From Collimonas fungivorans (GTDB lineage: Bacteria; Pseudomonadota; Gammaproteobacteria; Burkholderiales; Burkholderiaceae_D): a stretch of DNA of 64,000 nt. The position numbers and the translations under genes are program-made. Positions 51,118 to 60,915 of the stretch are shown in pieces; position 1 is the stretch's first letter; each line of letters starts with the position of its first letter. The stretch lies in the NCBI RefSeq assembly GCF_001584145.1, contig NZ_CP013232.1, forward strand, positions 1,240,001-1,304,000, in the 5' to 3' direction. The notes under the pieces were generated by a model. It was not told the origin of the DNA. It did not search any database and was given only the letters and a program-made list of their open reading frames with translations.

Positions 51118-52704
51118 TTGACCGATCATTACACTCGCCGGCTGGCGCTGCTAGGGCAAGAGCAGCACCGCGGCTTGCTGGGCCAGGGCCTGCGCGGCAT
51201 CGAAAGAGAAACCCTGCGCGTCGAAGCCGACGGCCGGCTGGCCCTGACGCCGCATCCGCGCGCGCTGGGCTCGGCGCTGACCCATCCGCAGATCACCACC
51301 GACTATTCGGAATCGCTGCTGGAATTCATTACCCCGGCCGAGCACGACATCGCGACCGCGTTGACCGAACTGGACGCGATCCACCGTTTTGTCTATACCA
51401 AGCTGGGCGACGAACTGCTGTGGAGCCAGTCTATGCCGGCCCATCTGCCGGCGGAAGAGCAGATCCCGATTGCCTGGTACGGCACGTCCCACATGGGGAC
51501 CCTGAAACACGTCTACCGGCGCGGCCTGGCGCTGCGCTACGGCAAGCGCATGCAATGCATCGCCGGCATCCATTACAACTATTCGCTGGCTGAAGGTGTA
51601 TGGGAAGCCCTGCAGCAGGCCGAAGGCGCCAGCGGCACGGCAGTGCATTTTCAGTCGGAAAGCTATATCGCGCTGGTGCGCAATTTCCGCCGCTACAGCT
51701 GGCTGCTGATGTACCTGTTCGGCGCTTCGCCGGCCTTGTCCAAGTGTTTCCTGGACGGCCGCGACCACCGCCTGGAAGAACTGGACAAAGACACCCTCTA
51801 CCTGCCGTACGCGACCAGCCTGCGCATGAGCGACCTCGGCTACACCAGCGAAGCCCAGGCGCGCCTGACGCCGCAATTCAACAGCCTCGACAGCTACATC
51901 AAGAGCCTGGCGCGCGCGGTCAGCCAGCCTTATCCGCCGTACGCGGAAATCGGCACGCATCGCAACGGCGAGTGGGTGCAGATCAACACCAACATCCTGC
52001 AGATCGAAAACGAGTACTACTCGACCATTCGGCCGAAGCGCGTCATCAATTCCGGCGAGCGGCCGATCCAGGCGCTTTCCGCGCGCGGCGTGCAGTACAT
52101 TGAAGTGCGCTGCATGGACATCGACCCGTTCGAACCGATGGGAATCAACCTGGAAACCTCGCGCTTCCTGGATGCTTTCCTGTTGTTCTGCGCACTAGAC
52201 GACAGCCCGTTGACCAGCGATGAAGAAAGCCTGGAAAATACCGAGAATTTCTCGCGTGCAGTGAAGGAAGGGCGGCGTCCCGGTTTGCAACTGCGGCGTG
52301 ACGGCAATCCGGTCGGCCTGCAAACCTGGGGCAAGGAGCTGATGCAGCGGATCGGTTCGGCGGCAGCCCTGCTCGACGCCCAGCGCAGCGATGGCGCCCA
52401 TGCGGCATCGCTGGCGAAACAAAACCTCAAGCTGGAATCGGTTGAACTGACGCCATCCGCGAAGGTATTGGCGATCCTGCGCGACAACCAGGAATCGTTC
52501 GGCAGTTTTGCGCTGCGCCAGAGCAAGGCGCATGCGGCATATTTCCTGGCGCATCCTCCGAGCCTGGAAGAAGGCAATTATTTCGAAACGCTGGCGGCCA
52601 CGTCCCTGTCCGAGCAGGAAAGCCTGGAGCGCAGCCAGACCGGGGATTTCGATACTTTTGTCGCCGCTTATCGCGCCAGCACGCTGGGTAACATGAGTGT
52701 GTAG
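51118..52704 (+). CDS. gshA: Glutamate-cysteine ligase
   Basis: A 528-residue ATP-dependent enzyme making gamma-glutamylcysteine, the first step of glutathione synthesis. It is of the proteobacterial GshA type 1: [17 protein letters not shown] with the metal-binding Glu residues, [13 protein letters not shown], and GIHYNYSL. The start is a TTG, 8 bases after AAGGA; no ATG fits the family N-terminus. Length agrees with E. coli GshA (518). gshB is not in the window. Confidence 0.95.
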   Translation: MTDHYTRRLALLGQEQHRGLLGQGLRGIERETLRVEADGRLALTPHPRALGSALTHPQITTDYSESLLEFITPAEHDIATALTELDAIHRFVYTKLGDELLWSQSMPAHLPAEEQIPIAWYGTSHMGTLKHVYRRGLALRYGKRMQCIAGIHYNYSLAEGVWEALQQAEGASGTAVHFQSESYIALVRNFRRYSWLLMYLFGASPALSKCFLDGRDHRLEELDKDTLYLPYATSLRMSDLGYTSEAQARLTPQFNSLDSYIKSLARAVSQPYPPYAEIGTHRNGEWVQINTNILQIENEYYSTIRPKRVINSGERPIQALSARGVQYIEVRCMDIDPFEPMGINLETSRFLDAFLLFCALDDSPLTSDEESLENTENFSRAVKEGRRPGLQLRRDGNPVGLQTWGKELMQRIGSAAALLDAQRSDGAHAASLAKQNLKLESVELTPSAKVLAILRDNQESFGSFALRQSKAHAAYFLAHPPSLEEGNYFETLAATSLSEQESLERSQTGDFDTFVAAYRASTLGNMSV

Positions 52705-52755
52705 GAAATATAAGTAACTCTTGCTGGCGCCGGCGGCTTACACCGCCGGCTGAGC

Positions 52756-53367
52756 CTATAGGCATGCAATGGACAAAGGCAATTTCTCAGACAATCCCTG
52801 ACGTGCTTCCTGCACCGCCTGCGCCACGGCTTCCGGACCGAAGACCAGTCCTTGCAGCGGGAAAAAGTGCACATCGCTGATGCCGATCGATGCCAGCGCA
52901 TAACGCAGGTACGGCGTCAGGAAGTCAGCCTGTTTCGCCCGTTCTCCCACATGGAAACCGCCGGAACTGACCAGTACAAAGGTCGCGCGGTCTTTTATCA
53001 GTCCGACCTTGCCTTGCGGCGTGGCGTGGAAACTGCGATTGATGCGGATTACGTGATCGAGCCACAGCTTGAGCGCGGCGGGTACGGTGAAGTTGTGCAT
53101 CGGAGTGACGATGAACAGCATATCGTGTTGTTCCAGTTCGACGATCAGGCGTTCCGACCACGCGAATTCTTTTGCATCGGGCGCCGTTTGCGAAGTGAGC
53201 GCAATTGCGTAGTCGCGTCCGATTGGCGGAAGAGGCGACTTCACCAGATCGCGTTCGGTGATCTGTACGTTATCGATGCCCGATGCGGCAATCGCTTCCA
53301 TTGCAAGGCGATAACCATGGCTTGCATCGCTGTACGGGCCGCTGTTCAATACTAAAATGCGCGTCAT
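52756..53367 (-). CDS. FMN-dependent NADH-azoreductase/quinone reductase (AzoR-like)
   Basis: A 203-residue flavodoxin-fold protein. LNSGPYSDASHGYRLAM is the phosphate-binding region for FMN, VTPMHNFTVPAALKLWLDHVIR lies over the isoalloxazine ring, and VLVSSGGFHVG follows. AzoR enzymes reduce quinones and azo dyes with NADH. The ATG overlaps the stop of the upstream GNAT gene (ATGA), so the two are coupled. The open extension upstream lies in that gene. Confidence 0.87.
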   Translation of the reverse strand: MTRILVLNSGPYSDASHGYRLAMEAIAASGIDNVQITERDLVKSPLPPIGRDYAIALTSQTAPDAKEFAWSERLIVELEQHDMLFIVTPMHNFTVPAALKLWLDHVIRINRSFHATPQGKVGLIKDRATFVLVSSGGFHVGERAKQADFLTPYLRYALASIGISDVHFFPLQGLVFGPEAVAQAVQEARQGLSEKLPLSIACL

Positions 53368-53816
53368 GTGGAGGTTTCCTGTGTAAGCGGTTCGACAAAA
53401 TGCATGCCCTTTGCAAGCAGCCCCTGGCGGAAGTAAAAGCGCTGGGCCAGCGCCATATGCAAGCCGGTATCCAGCACAAAATGCTTGCAGTGCGACGCGA
53501 TGGCTTGTTGCCGCGCTGCCTGCAACAGGCGTTCGCCCAGTCCGGAGCGGTGCAACGTGGCTGTTACCACCAAGTCGTCGACGTAAACGAAACGGCCGTA
53601 TATCAGGTTGTCTTGCAGCCGGTAGCCGGCAAGTCCGACGATGGCGCCGTCGCGCCATGCCGCGAGCAGGCAATACCCTTGCGTACGTTGCTGCGCAACC
53701 TGAGCGCTGTATGTTGCACGATCGCTCAGATGCGGCCGCAATTCCTTCATCACGGAGAACGACGCTGCCAGATCGGCGTCGCTTTCGATGTGTTTTATTT
53801 CTACCTCAGACTGCAT
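53364..53816 (-). CDS. GNAT-family N-acetyltransferase
   Basis: A 150-residue acetyl-CoA-dependent transferase. The acetyl-CoA loop is RSGLGERLLQAARQQA, preceded by the strand VYVDDLVVTATL. FVLDTGLHMALAQRFYFRQGL is the C-terminal part of the fold. The substrate is unknown. It is translationally coupled to the azoreductase gene. Confidence 0.88.
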   Translation of the reverse strand: MQSEVEIKHIESDADLAASFSVMKELRPHLSDRATYSAQVAQQRTQGYCLLAAWRDGAIVGLAGYRLQDNLIYGRFVYVDDLVVTATLHRSGLGERLLQAARQQAIASHCKHFVLDTGLHMALAQRFYFRQGLLAKGMHFVEPLTQETST

Positions 53817-53890
53817 GCATTTCTCCAGAAAGTTGGCGCTGCTCTATCGTTGCGTCGACAGAGCGGGTGAATCGATAATCGCATTGCAGT

Positions 53891-54646
53891 TTATCGAGCC
53901 GGCTGCGACTTGCTGAACCACGCGGCAAACCCGGTGTCGCCGAGGCGCGCGCTGCCGGCCGGCGTCAGCGATTGATCGTTGATCTGTGCGCCGTAGTAAG
54001 CCGCATTGCCATCCGGCACGACGATGCGTTTGTCGCCGAGGGCGTTCAGGTAACGCTTCATCAGGTCGGCGAGCCCGATTTTTTCCGGGCCGGCCGCATC
54101 GAATGTACCGTTGATCGCCTGTATCAGCGCTGTATCCGACACGATCGCCGCGATGTCGTCCGATGAAATCGGTTGCACATGCGCCGGCGACAGGCGGATC
54201 TCGTTGCCGATCGTGCCTGATTGCGCAATGCCGCCGAGGAATTCGAAGAATTGCGTGGAGCGCACGATGGTGTACGGCAGCCTGGATGCCTTGACCATAT
54301 TTTCCTGTGCCATCTTGGCGCGGAAGTAGCCGCTGTCGAGCATGCGTTCGGTGCCGACCACCGACAGCGCAATGTGATGCTTGACGCCGGCTGCCTGTTC
54401 CGCGGCAAGCAGGTTGCGGCCGGACGTTTCAAAGAATTCGAGCACGGCCTTGTCTTCGAACGAAGGCGAGTTGCTCAAATCGATGACGACCTGTGCGCCT
54501 TTGACCGCATCCGCCAAACCTTCGCCGGTGATGGTGTTGACGCCGGTGCCTGGAGAACCGGCGACGACGTCGTAACCGAGCTGGCGCAGGTTGGCGGCGA
54601 CTTTCGATCCGATCAGGCCGCTGCCGCCGATGATGAGGATTTTCAT
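53891..54646 (-). CDS. NAD(P)-binding NmrA-like oxidoreductase
   Basis: A 251-residue atypical short-chain dehydrogenase. The cofactor motif GGSGLIG is at residues 7-13. It lacks the Tyr-x3-Lys active site of classical SDRs, and the pattern HIALSVVGTERMLDSGYFRAK is like NmrA/QOR2-type proteins that sense or reduce with NADPH. It lies in a run of minus-strand genes (AhpD-like, this gene, GNAT, azoreductase) facing a MocR regulator. Confidence 0.87.
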   Translation of the reverse strand: MKILIIGGSGLIGSKVAANLRQLGYDVVAGSPGTGVNTITGEGLADAVKGAQVVIDLSNSPSFEDKAVLEFFETSGRNLLAAEQAAGVKHHIALSVVGTERMLDSGYFRAKMAQENMVKASRLPYTIVRSTQFFEFLGGIAQSGTIGNEIRLSPAHVQPISSDDIAAIVSDTALIQAINGTFDAAGPEKIGLADLMKRYLNALGDKRIVVPDGNAAYYGAQINDQSLTPAGSARLGDTGFAAWFSKSQPAR

Positions 54647-54717
54647 GGAATGCCTTTCAATGTGTCCCCATCAATGGACGACGGGTTTGTGAACCGGATT
54701 GCCGAAGCTGCCGGCAA

Positions 54718-55155
54718 TTACACTGGCATCTTGCGGAATGCGATGGCAAACCGGTTCCAGGTATTGATCGAGGTGATAAGCAAGGTCAGTTCGATCAGTT
54801 CGGCGTCGGTGAAATGCGGGCGGACTGCTTCCCACACTGCATCCGGCACATGGTTTTGCGAAACCAGCGTCAGCGATTCGGTCCATGCCAGTGCGGCGCG
54901 TTCACGGTCGCTGAAGAACGGGGTTTCGCGCCAGGCCGAGACGGTAGCCATGCGGCGTTCCGATTCGCCGGCCTTGCGGGCGTCGGTGACATGCATGTCG
55001 AGGCAGAAAGCGCAGCCATTGATTTGCGACGCACGCAGGCGGACCAGTTCCTTGAGCAGGATGTCCAATGTGCCTTTGTTGATCTGGTTTTCAACACCCA
55101 TCAATGCCTTGATGGCGTCTTTGTCGGCAGTGTAGAAGTCGAGGCGAGTTTGCAT
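54718..55155 (-). CDS. Carboxymuconolactone decarboxylase/AhpD-family protein
   Basis: A 145-residue alkylhydroperoxidase-like protein. The CxxC and His of the AhpD active site are visible (Cys48, Cys51, His55 in GCAFCLDMH). It belongs to the CMD family, whose members act on peroxides or lactones. AAGGAGC lies 8 bases before the ATG; the frame is open far upstream but that part overlaps the divergent MocR gene. It is the first gene of the minus-strand run and directly faces the MocR regulator, a common pairing. Confidence 0.9.
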   Translation of the reverse strand: MQTRLDFYTADKDAIKALMGVENQINKGTLDILLKELVRLRASQINGCAFCLDMHVTDARKAGESERRMATVSAWRETPFFSDRERAALAWTESLTLVSQNHVPDAVWEAVRPHFTDAELIELTLLITSINTWNRFAIAFRKMPV

Positions 55156-55173
55156 TTGAAGCTCCTTGGTTAG

Positions 55174-55191
55174 GTAAATCGAAGTAAATCG
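55174..55191. promoter_or_regulatory. Direct repeats in the mocR/ahpD-like intergenic region
   Basis: GTAAATCG occurs at 55174-55181 and again at 55184-55191, one helical turn apart, 19-36 bases before the AhpD-like start. MocR regulators typically bind direct repeats, so this is a candidate site. Confidence 0.4.
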
Positions 55192-55266
55192 GGGTTTGCT
55201 TGAGGTGTAGTATGCGAGAATCATGGCCATGTTAGAAGGGCCAAGAAATAACAAAAGGACTAGTCC

Positions 55267-56706
55267 ATGGAGTTTGCCAAGCCCGTTGCCAAGCCCGGCC
55301 TTGACCTGCACATCGATCGCACGCTGGAATTGCCGATGTATCAACAGATATGTCAACGTTTCAAGACTGCGATCGAGCGGGGAAACCTGCGTGCGGGCGA
55401 TCGTGTGCCCGCAGTACGGGCGCTGGCGACCGAATTGAACCTCGCGCGCGGCACGGTGGAAATGGCTTATCGCATCCTGGCAGACGAAGGATATCTGCAG
55501 GTCAGGGGTGCGGCCGGCACCGTGGTATCGCCGTCTTTGCCGCCGCCGGCGATCCCCAAGCCGCAAGCAGCAATCGCCGGCCAGGCCCATGCCGTCATCG
55601 TCGACCACGACGGCAAGGCGCCGAAGCCGTTGCAGATGGGTTTGCCCGCGCTCGATGCATTCCCGCGCAAGGTGTGGAACCGGCTGGTCGGACATCGCCT
55701 GCGCGGCAGCGAACCGGCGCGGCTGGCCTATCCCGACCCTGCCGGTTATGACCGTTTGCGCGAAAAAATTGCAACTTACCTGGGCGTCTCGCGCGGCGTG
55801 ACTTGCCTGCCGGAGCAGGTGTTCATCACGACCGGCTTGCGCAACACGCTGGAACTGACGTTAAGCAGCCTTTCCACTGTCGGCGACGCCTTCTGGTTCG
55901 AAGATCCCGGCTATATTTTTGCCCGTCTGTTCCTGCAAAATACCGCAGTCAAGATGGTGCCGGTGCCGGTCGATGATCATGGCTTGATGGTGGAAGAAGG
56001 CAAGCGCCTCAGTCCCTATGCAAAATTCGCAATGGTCACGCCCTCGCACCAAAGCCCGCTTGGCGTGACGCTGTCGCTGGAACGCCGGATGGCGCTTCTG
56101 GAGTGGGCCAGCAAAGCCGGCAGCTGGATTATCGAAGACGACTACGATAGCGAATTCCGCTATCAGGGACGGCCGCTGCCGGCGCTGAAAAGCCTGGACC
56201 GCAATGACCGCGTGATTTACAGCGGCACCTTCAGCAAGGCGATGTTCCCGGGCTTGAGGCTGGCTTATGCGGTCGCGCCGGTCAGTGCGATTGCTCGCTT
56301 TCAGGCCGCCTCTTATAACCTGAACGCAGGCTGCCCATACCTGTTCCAGGAAGGCATTGCCGACTTTATCGCCGAAGGCCATTTCTCAAGGCATCTGAAA
56401 AAAATGCGCCTGTTGTACGCAGAGCGCCGCGCGGTGACGTCGCGCGTTTTCCAGGAAATATTGGGCGATCGCATACGGATCGATTTGCAGCCTGGCGGGT
56501 TGCACGTACTGGCGAAGCTGGCTGATCACGAGGACGATGTCATGCTCGCGGGCCGTGCGCGGACTGCCGGTCTGGCCGTGCATCCTTTGTCGCGCTGGTA
56601 CATCAATGCAAAACCGCGGCAGGGGTTGCTGCTGGGTTTTGCCAACGTGGTCGATGAGAAGGATGCGATGCGGCTGGCGCTGAGGCTCAAACAAGCATTG
56701 GCATAG
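55267..56706 (+). CDS. MocR-family (GntR/aminotransferase) transcriptional regulator
   Basis: A 479-residue fusion regulator. An N-terminal GntR winged helix (PMYQQICQRFKTAIERGNL, LATELNLARGTVEMAYRIL) is joined by a linker to a fold-type I aminotransferase domain with EDDYDSEFRY (290-299) and the pyridoxal phosphate lysine, Lys324, in SGTFSKAMFPGL. MocR proteins sense PLP or amino compounds. It is divergent from the AhpD-like gene and probably controls it, as is common for this pair. Confidence 0.93.
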   Translation: MEFAKPVAKPGLDLHIDRTLELPMYQQICQRFKTAIERGNLRAGDRVPAVRALATELNLARGTVEMAYRILADEGYLQVRGAAGTVVSPSLPPPAIPKPQAAIAGQAHAVIVDHDGKAPKPLQMGLPALDAFPRKVWNRLVGHRLRGSEPARLAYPDPAGYDRLREKIATYLGVSRGVTCLPEQVFITTGLRNTLELTLSSLSTVGDAFWFEDPGYIFARLFLQNTAVKMVPVPVDDHGLMVEEGKRLSPYAKFAMVTPSHQSPLGVTLSLERRMALLEWASKAGSWIIEDDYDSEFRYQGRPLPALKSLDRNDRVIYSGTFSKAMFPGLRLAYAVAPVSAIARFQAASYNLNAGCPYLFQEGIADFIAEGHFSRHLKKMRLLYAERRAVTSRVFQEILGDRIRIDLQPGGLHVLAKLADHEDDVMLAGRARTAGLAVHPLSRWYINAKPRQGLLLGFANVVDEKDAMRLALRLKQALA

Positions 56707-56769
56707 AGTTGCCTTCAGACTTCTCTGAGAAATACTTGGGCCGCCGAGTCCGCCAACTTGGCAACGCCA

Positions 56770-57588
56770 TCAGCGTTCGATAGTGATAATGTGCGCCTGA
56801 ATCTTGCCGTCAACAGGACCAGGTCCAAACTGTCGGACGATGGCTTCCTCAGCGGCGTCGGTTGCTTCGCTGAGCCGTGACTTGTCGCGCGCCTCGATCT
56901 CGCCGCGTAGCGGCGTCCCTTGGCAGTAAGCGATTGCAGGGATCCGCGCCGACGTCGCCCGGCTGCGCGCCGCGACGGTGCTAATGTGAGGTGACGAGCG
57001 GAAACCGCCAGCCTCCAGATCTCGCGTAATGGTTGCGAGGTCGTGGTAACCATGGGGCGTGCGGGCCATGAAGCGCGGAGGATCGTTGGGAAAGAGCGCT
57101 GCGAGTGCAGCCGCAACGTTGTGGGCGAACTCGTTCTCCTCGATTCGATCCCAAACGTTGAAAATGAGAACGCCACCCGGCCGGAGAACACGACGCATCT
57201 CCGAAAACGCCTTCGGCTTGTCGGGAAAGAACATGACTCCAAACTGGCACACCACGGCGTCGAACATTGAGTCCTCGAAGGGCAGTTGCATGGCATCCGC
57301 CTGACGCCACTCCACGGGGTATCTGGTTCCGACCTTGGAAGCCATATCCAGCATCGCCTGATTAAGGTCCGTGGCAACAATGGAGACGCTTTCCGGCAGC
57401 GCGGATGCCAGATTGCGGGTCACAACGCCTGTACCTGCAGCAATCTCGAGCACCCGGGTAAGTGGCCGCGAAACTATCCGATTCACCAAATCGACAGCAT
57501 ACGGTTCAAAAATCATCGGAACCAGATACTCTTCATAGAGCCTCGGGATTGAGCCAGTGAAGGCTTTGTCGGCATCGGGACTGCTCAA
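56770..57588 (-). CDS. Class I SAM-dependent methyltransferase
   Basis: A protein of about 272 residues. Motif I is VLEIAAGTGVVTRNLA; ATDLNQAMLDMA and DAVVCQFGVMFFPDK are the following SAM-binding and post-motif segments. LRPGGVLIFNVWD is also typical of Methyltransf_11 (UbiE/Coq5-like) proteins. The start is a TTG 7 bases after GGAG; an ATG 15 codons upstream lacks a ribosome binding site. The substrate is unknown. Confidence 0.85.
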   Translation of the reverse strand: MSSPDADKAFTGSIPRLYEEYLVPMIFEPYAVDLVNRIVSRPLTRVLEIAAGTGVVTRNLASALPESVSIVATDLNQAMLDMASKVGTRYPVEWRQADAMQLPFEDSMFDAVVCQFGVMFFPDKPKAFSEMRRVLRPGGVLIFNVWDRIEENEFAHNVAAALAALFPNDPPRFMARTPHGYHDLATITRDLEAGGFRSSPHISTVAARSRATSARIPAIAYCQGTPLRGEIEARDKSRLSEATDAAEEAIVRQFGPGPVDGKIQAHIITIER

Positions 57589-57782
57589 GCCATTCTCCTT
57601 TGTGCCACGGTTTCTGCGGGTTTCATGCCACATTTAATATTGTTTATTTATATAATATAGTGCGCGCAAAGCCAGATGCCAAGCGACTTGTGGAGGTTTT
57701 GCGCCACCAGCAACAGACCGCAGCGGATTGCAATCAATATTGCGTCAGCGCTCATGCGGGCTCACATATTTCAGGAGAACTT

Positions 57783-58160
57783 ATGTTTGACCACGTCAAA
57801 TTCGGAGTCAGCGACTATGCAGCGAGCAAAACGTTTTTCCTCAAGGCCCTCGAACCGCTCGGCGTAGCTGTTGTCGGGGAGGGGCCGCCGACGTACGGTG
57901 TCGAGCTTCTTGGCCCAAAGGACAAGGCTTCATTGTGCCTGTACCAAACCGAGGAGCGGCCGGCGCATCTTCATTTGGCGTTCGCGGCCGAGAATCGCCA
58001 GCAAGTCGAAGCTTTCTATCGCGCGGCCCTGGAGGCGGGTGGCAAAGACAATGGCGCGCCTGGTTTGCGCCCGCAGTACAACGCGAACTACTATGCCGCT
58101 TTTGTCATTGGCCCGGACGGGCACAACATTGAAGTGGTTTGCCATGAGGCCGAGGCCTGA
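57783..58160 (+). CDS. VOC (glyoxalase-fold) protein
   Basis: A 125-residue protein of the vicinal oxygen chelate superfamily. MFDHVKFGVSDYAASKTFFL, HLAFAAENRQQVEAFYRAAL and GPDGHNIEVVCHE are the two beta-alpha-beta-beta-beta halves; His4 and the final Glu are candidate metal ligands. Members include glyoxalase I, fosfomycin resistance proteins and dioxygenases, and this one matches none specifically. CAGGAG lies 5 bases before the ATG. The divergent AT-rich spacer to the methyltransferase gene probably holds both promoters. Confidence 0.85.
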   Translation: MFDHVKFGVSDYAASKTFFLKALEPLGVAVVGEGPPTYGVELLGPKDKASLCLYQTEERPAHLHLAFAAENRQQVEAFYRAALEAGGKDNGAPGLRPQYNANYYAAFVIGPDGHNIEVVCHEAEA

Positions 58161-58223
58161 CCCTTCCATCGAGGGGACGTCCGTTTCTGGCCGATAGCGG
58201 ACAGCCGAGAACGACACACGACT

Positions 58224-60599
58224 TTAAAACAATTCCTTCTGCCCGCCCACCAAAGCCGCAAAATTATCGTCCAGAAACGGCAATATCGCATCCGCCAGCG
58301 GCTGCAGCTGCCGGGTCAGATAGTGGTCATAGTCGATCGCCGAGCGCTGCGTTTCCAACGGCTCGGGGCCGGCCGTGGTCATCACGTAGCTGATCCAGCC
58401 GCCGTTCTGGTACTGCAATGGCCGGCCTTGTTCGCGGTTGAACTCATCGGCCACGCGCGCGGCGCGCACATGCGGTGGCACATTGCGCTCGTATGCTTCC
58501 AAAGGTCGTCTCAGCCGTTTACGGTAGACCAGCAGCTCGTCGAATTCGCCTTTCAGCGTGCGGCTGACGTAATCGCGTACGTAAGCCTGATAGGGCTCGC
58601 GCTTGAATATGTGCTGGTAAAGCTGTTGCTGGAATTCCTTGGCCAGCGGGGTCCAGTCGGAGCGCACCGACTCCAGTCCCCGGTACACCATCTCGTCCGC
58701 GCCGTCGGCGTTGACGATCAAGCCGGCATAACGCTTCTTGCTGCCCAGTTCGGTGCCGCGGATGGTCGGCATCAGGAAGCGGCGGTAGTGGGTGTCGAAC
58801 TCCAGTTCCAGCGCGCTTTCGATACCCAGGGTTTGCCGCAGATGCAGGCGCCACCATTCGTTGACGTCCTGCGCCAGGGTATTGCCGATCTTGGCCGCCT
58901 GTTGCTCGGTATGCGGTTGCTTGAGCCAGACAAAAGTGGAATCGGTGTCGCCATAGATGACCTGATAGCCTTTGGCCTCGATCAGTTCGCGTGTCTTGTG
59001 CATGATCTCATGGCCGCGCATGGTGACCGATGACGCCAGGCGTGGATCGAAAAAACGGCAGCCAGTCGAACCCAGCACACCGCAGAAGGCATTCATGATG
59101 ATCTTCAAGGCTTGCGACAGCGGCTGGTTGCGCTGGCGTTTTGCCGTTTCGCGCCCTTGCCAGATCTGGCTGACGATGCCTGGCAGGCAGTGCTTGCTGC
59201 GCGAGAAGCGGCCGCCGCGAAAGCCCGGCACGGAATCGCTGTCGCCCGGATGCTGCATGCCTTCGACCAGCCCGACCGGATCGATCAGGAAGGTGCGGAT
59301 GATGGAGGGATACAGGCTTTTATAATCCAGCACCACGACGGAATCGTACAAGCCCGATTGCGAATCCATTACAAAGCCGCCGGGGCTGGAATCGCCAGCC
59401 ACTTCGCCCAGGTTCGGCGCGACGTAACCCTGGCGGTGCATGTGGGGCAGATACAAATGGCTGAAAGCAGCCACCGAACCACCGCTGCGGTCTGCCGGCA
59501 AGCCGGTGACGGCGGCGCGTTCCAGCAGGAATGCCAGCAGTTCGGTCTTGGCGAAGATGCGCGTCACCAGTTCGCAGTCTTTCAGGTTGTAGGTCGCCAG
59601 CGCCGGTTTGTCCTCGGCGAAACGGCGGTCGATTTCGGCCATGCGCTGGTAGGGATTGGTGATCGATTTACCTTCGCCCAGCAGGGTTTGGGCTACATGC
59701 TCCAGGCTGAAGGAAGGGAAATTCCAGGTTGCCGATTTCAGCGCTTCGATGCCGTCGATGATCAGGCGGCCGGCAGCGGACGCGAAATGGTGGTTCGGCT
59801 TGAAGCCGTGTTCGCGCCACTCCATCTGGCTGCCGCCGCGGCCACCGCCACCGCGGCCGATCAGCAGCGGTATCTGGTATTCCTGGGCATGTTTTTGCAG
59901 GATACGCAGATCGAACTGCACCAGGTTCCAGCCGATGATGGCATCGGGATCGTGCCGTTCCAGCCATTGGTTCAGTTTCTCCAGCAGCAGCTGGCGGCTG
60001 GCGCAATATTCCAGGTCGAAATCGACTTCGCTGGCGTCGCCGTTAGGCGGCCCCAGCATGTACACCTGGCGCTGGCCGCAGCCTTCGAGGGCGATCGAAT
60101 ACAAGTCTCCATGCGCCGTGGTTTCAATATCGAGCGAAACCAGCTTCAGCTGCGGACGGTATTCGGGCGCGGGTTTCATGGTGCTGTTGAACATGGGGCC
60201 GCTGCCATTTTTTTCGCCTGCGAACCAGACCGGGGCGGTGATGAAGCGCTCCATCAGGTAGCGTTCGGGCGGGCGGATATCCGCTTCGTAGACGTCGACG
60301 CCGCCGTCCCTCAGCAGCTTCTCCAGCTTGATCAGCTGGCGATGCTGCTGCAAATACAGGCCTAGCACCGGACGGCACTGGAAATCCTTCAGGAGCAGCG
60401 GACGCAGCTCAAACCGGCGTTCGTTGCGCAGCACGCTTTCTGCCTGTTGCCGCTGCTCGACAGGTATGAAGGCCACCGACTCTTGGGGAGACAGGCGGAT
60501 GTGCCGGGGGCCGTCGTCAGTCGCCAGCCAGAACTCGACTTCTGTGCCATTGGGAGTGTCGCGCCAGTGCCTGGTCAGGATAAAACCTTGTTGTGCCAC
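58224..60599 (-). CDS. polB: DNA polymerase II (family B)
   Basis: A 791-residue replicative/translesion polymerase with 3'-5' exonuclease; E. coli Pol II (783) is SOS-induced. The exonuclease I motif is [11 protein letters not shown] (Asp157, Glu159). Polymerase motifs are [16 protein letters not shown] (A), [20 protein letters not shown] (B) and [13 protein letters not shown] (C). It starts at GTG, with AAGGCAG 5 bases upstream. No LexA-like palindrome is obvious at the expected place, but an array of 11-base repeats lies about 30 bases before the start. Confidence 0.95.
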   Translation of the reverse strand: MAQQGFILTRHWRDTPNGTEVEFWLATDDGPRHIRLSPQESVAFIPVEQRQQAESVLRNERRFELRPLLLKDFQCRPVLGLYLQQHRQLIKLEKLLRDGGVDVYEADIRPPERYLMERFITAPVWFAGEKNGSGPMFNSTMKPAPEYRPQLKLVSLDIETTAHGDLYSIALEGCGQRQVYMLGPPNGDASEVDFDLEYCASRQLLLEKLNQWLERHDPDAIIGWNLVQFDLRILQKHAQEYQIPLLIGRGGGGRGGSQMEWREHGFKPNHHFASAAGRLIIDGIEALKSATWNFPSFSLEHVAQTLLGEGKSITNPYQRMAEIDRRFAEDKPALATYNLKDCELVTRIFAKTELLAFLLERAAVTGLPADRSGGSVAAFSHLYLPHMHRQGYVAPNLGEVAGDSSPGGFVMDSQSGLYDSVVVLDYKSLYPSIIRTFLIDPVGLVEGMQHPGDSDSVPGFRGGRFSRSKHCLPGIVSQIWQGRETAKRQRNQPLSQALKIIMNAFCGVLGSTGCRFFDPRLASSVTMRGHEIMHKTRELIEAKGYQVIYGDTDSTFVWLKQPHTEQQAAKIGNTLAQDVNEWWRLHLRQTLGIESALELEFDTHYRRFLMPTIRGTELGSKKRYAGLIVNADGADEMVYRGLESVRSDWTPLAKEFQQQLYQHIFKREPYQAYVRDYVSRTLKGEFDELLVYRKRLRRPLEAYERNVPPHVRAARVADEFNREQGRPLQYQNGGWISYVMTTAGPEPLETQRSAIDYDHYLTRQLQPLADAILPFLDDNFAALVGGQKELF

Positions 60600-60628
60600 T
60601 CTGCTGCCTTATGGATCTGCGTATATTT

Positions 60629-60685
60629 ACACCTCGTTTTTACACCCCGTTTACGCCTCGTTTGCGTATCGTTTGCGTATCGGCG
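60629..60685. repeat. Array of five imperfect 11-bp repeats upstream of polB
   Basis: The units are ACACCTCGTTT (60629-60639), ACACCCCGTTT (60642-60652), ACGCCTCGTTT (60653-60663), GCGTATCGTTT (60664-60674) and GCGTATCGGCG (60675-60685). All but the last end in CGTTT, and all but the first gap (two extra T residues) are exactly 11 bases. The spacing equals one helical turn, so a protein could load on one face of the DNA. Confidence 0.75.
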
Positions 60686-60869
60686 CGAGGGAAGCCGGGA
60701 CGGTCTTGCAATGATACATTTCATGATTGCATTTTGCTTTGGTCGCCAGCCCGCAAGAATGCAATTATTTCGAAACTCTGGGCGTTGCCTTGTTGTCGGA
60801 GCAAGAGAGCTGTGGCTGGTGAGGATGGCCCATAGCTATCCGCAATCCCGGCGATAGATTTAAATGCAA

Positions 60870-60891
60870 ATTAGATTGCTTGCAATTTAAT
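60870..60891 (+). promoter_or_regulatory. Candidate OhrR operator upstream of ohrR
   Basis: The arms ATTAGATTGC and GCAATTTAAT form a palindrome with one mismatch around TT, 25 bases before the ohrR start. OhrR sites are AT-rich palindromes with an AATT or ATTGC-like core, so autoregulation is likely. Confidence 0.6.
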
Positions 60892-60915
60892 TTTAAGCGA
60901 TATATTATTCAATCC

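Larger units (their letters stand above)
60600..60915. other. Intergenic region between polB and ohrR
   Basis: This 316-base divergent spacer contains two features listed separately: the 11-base repeats near polB (60629-60685) and a palindrome near ohrR (60870-60891). The middle part (60690-60860) carries no gene or structure that I can support. Confidence 0.5.

Noticed and set aside
60629..60685. CRISPR array
   Set aside because: Units are only 11 bases, without spacers of 30 or so bases, and no cas gene is present.
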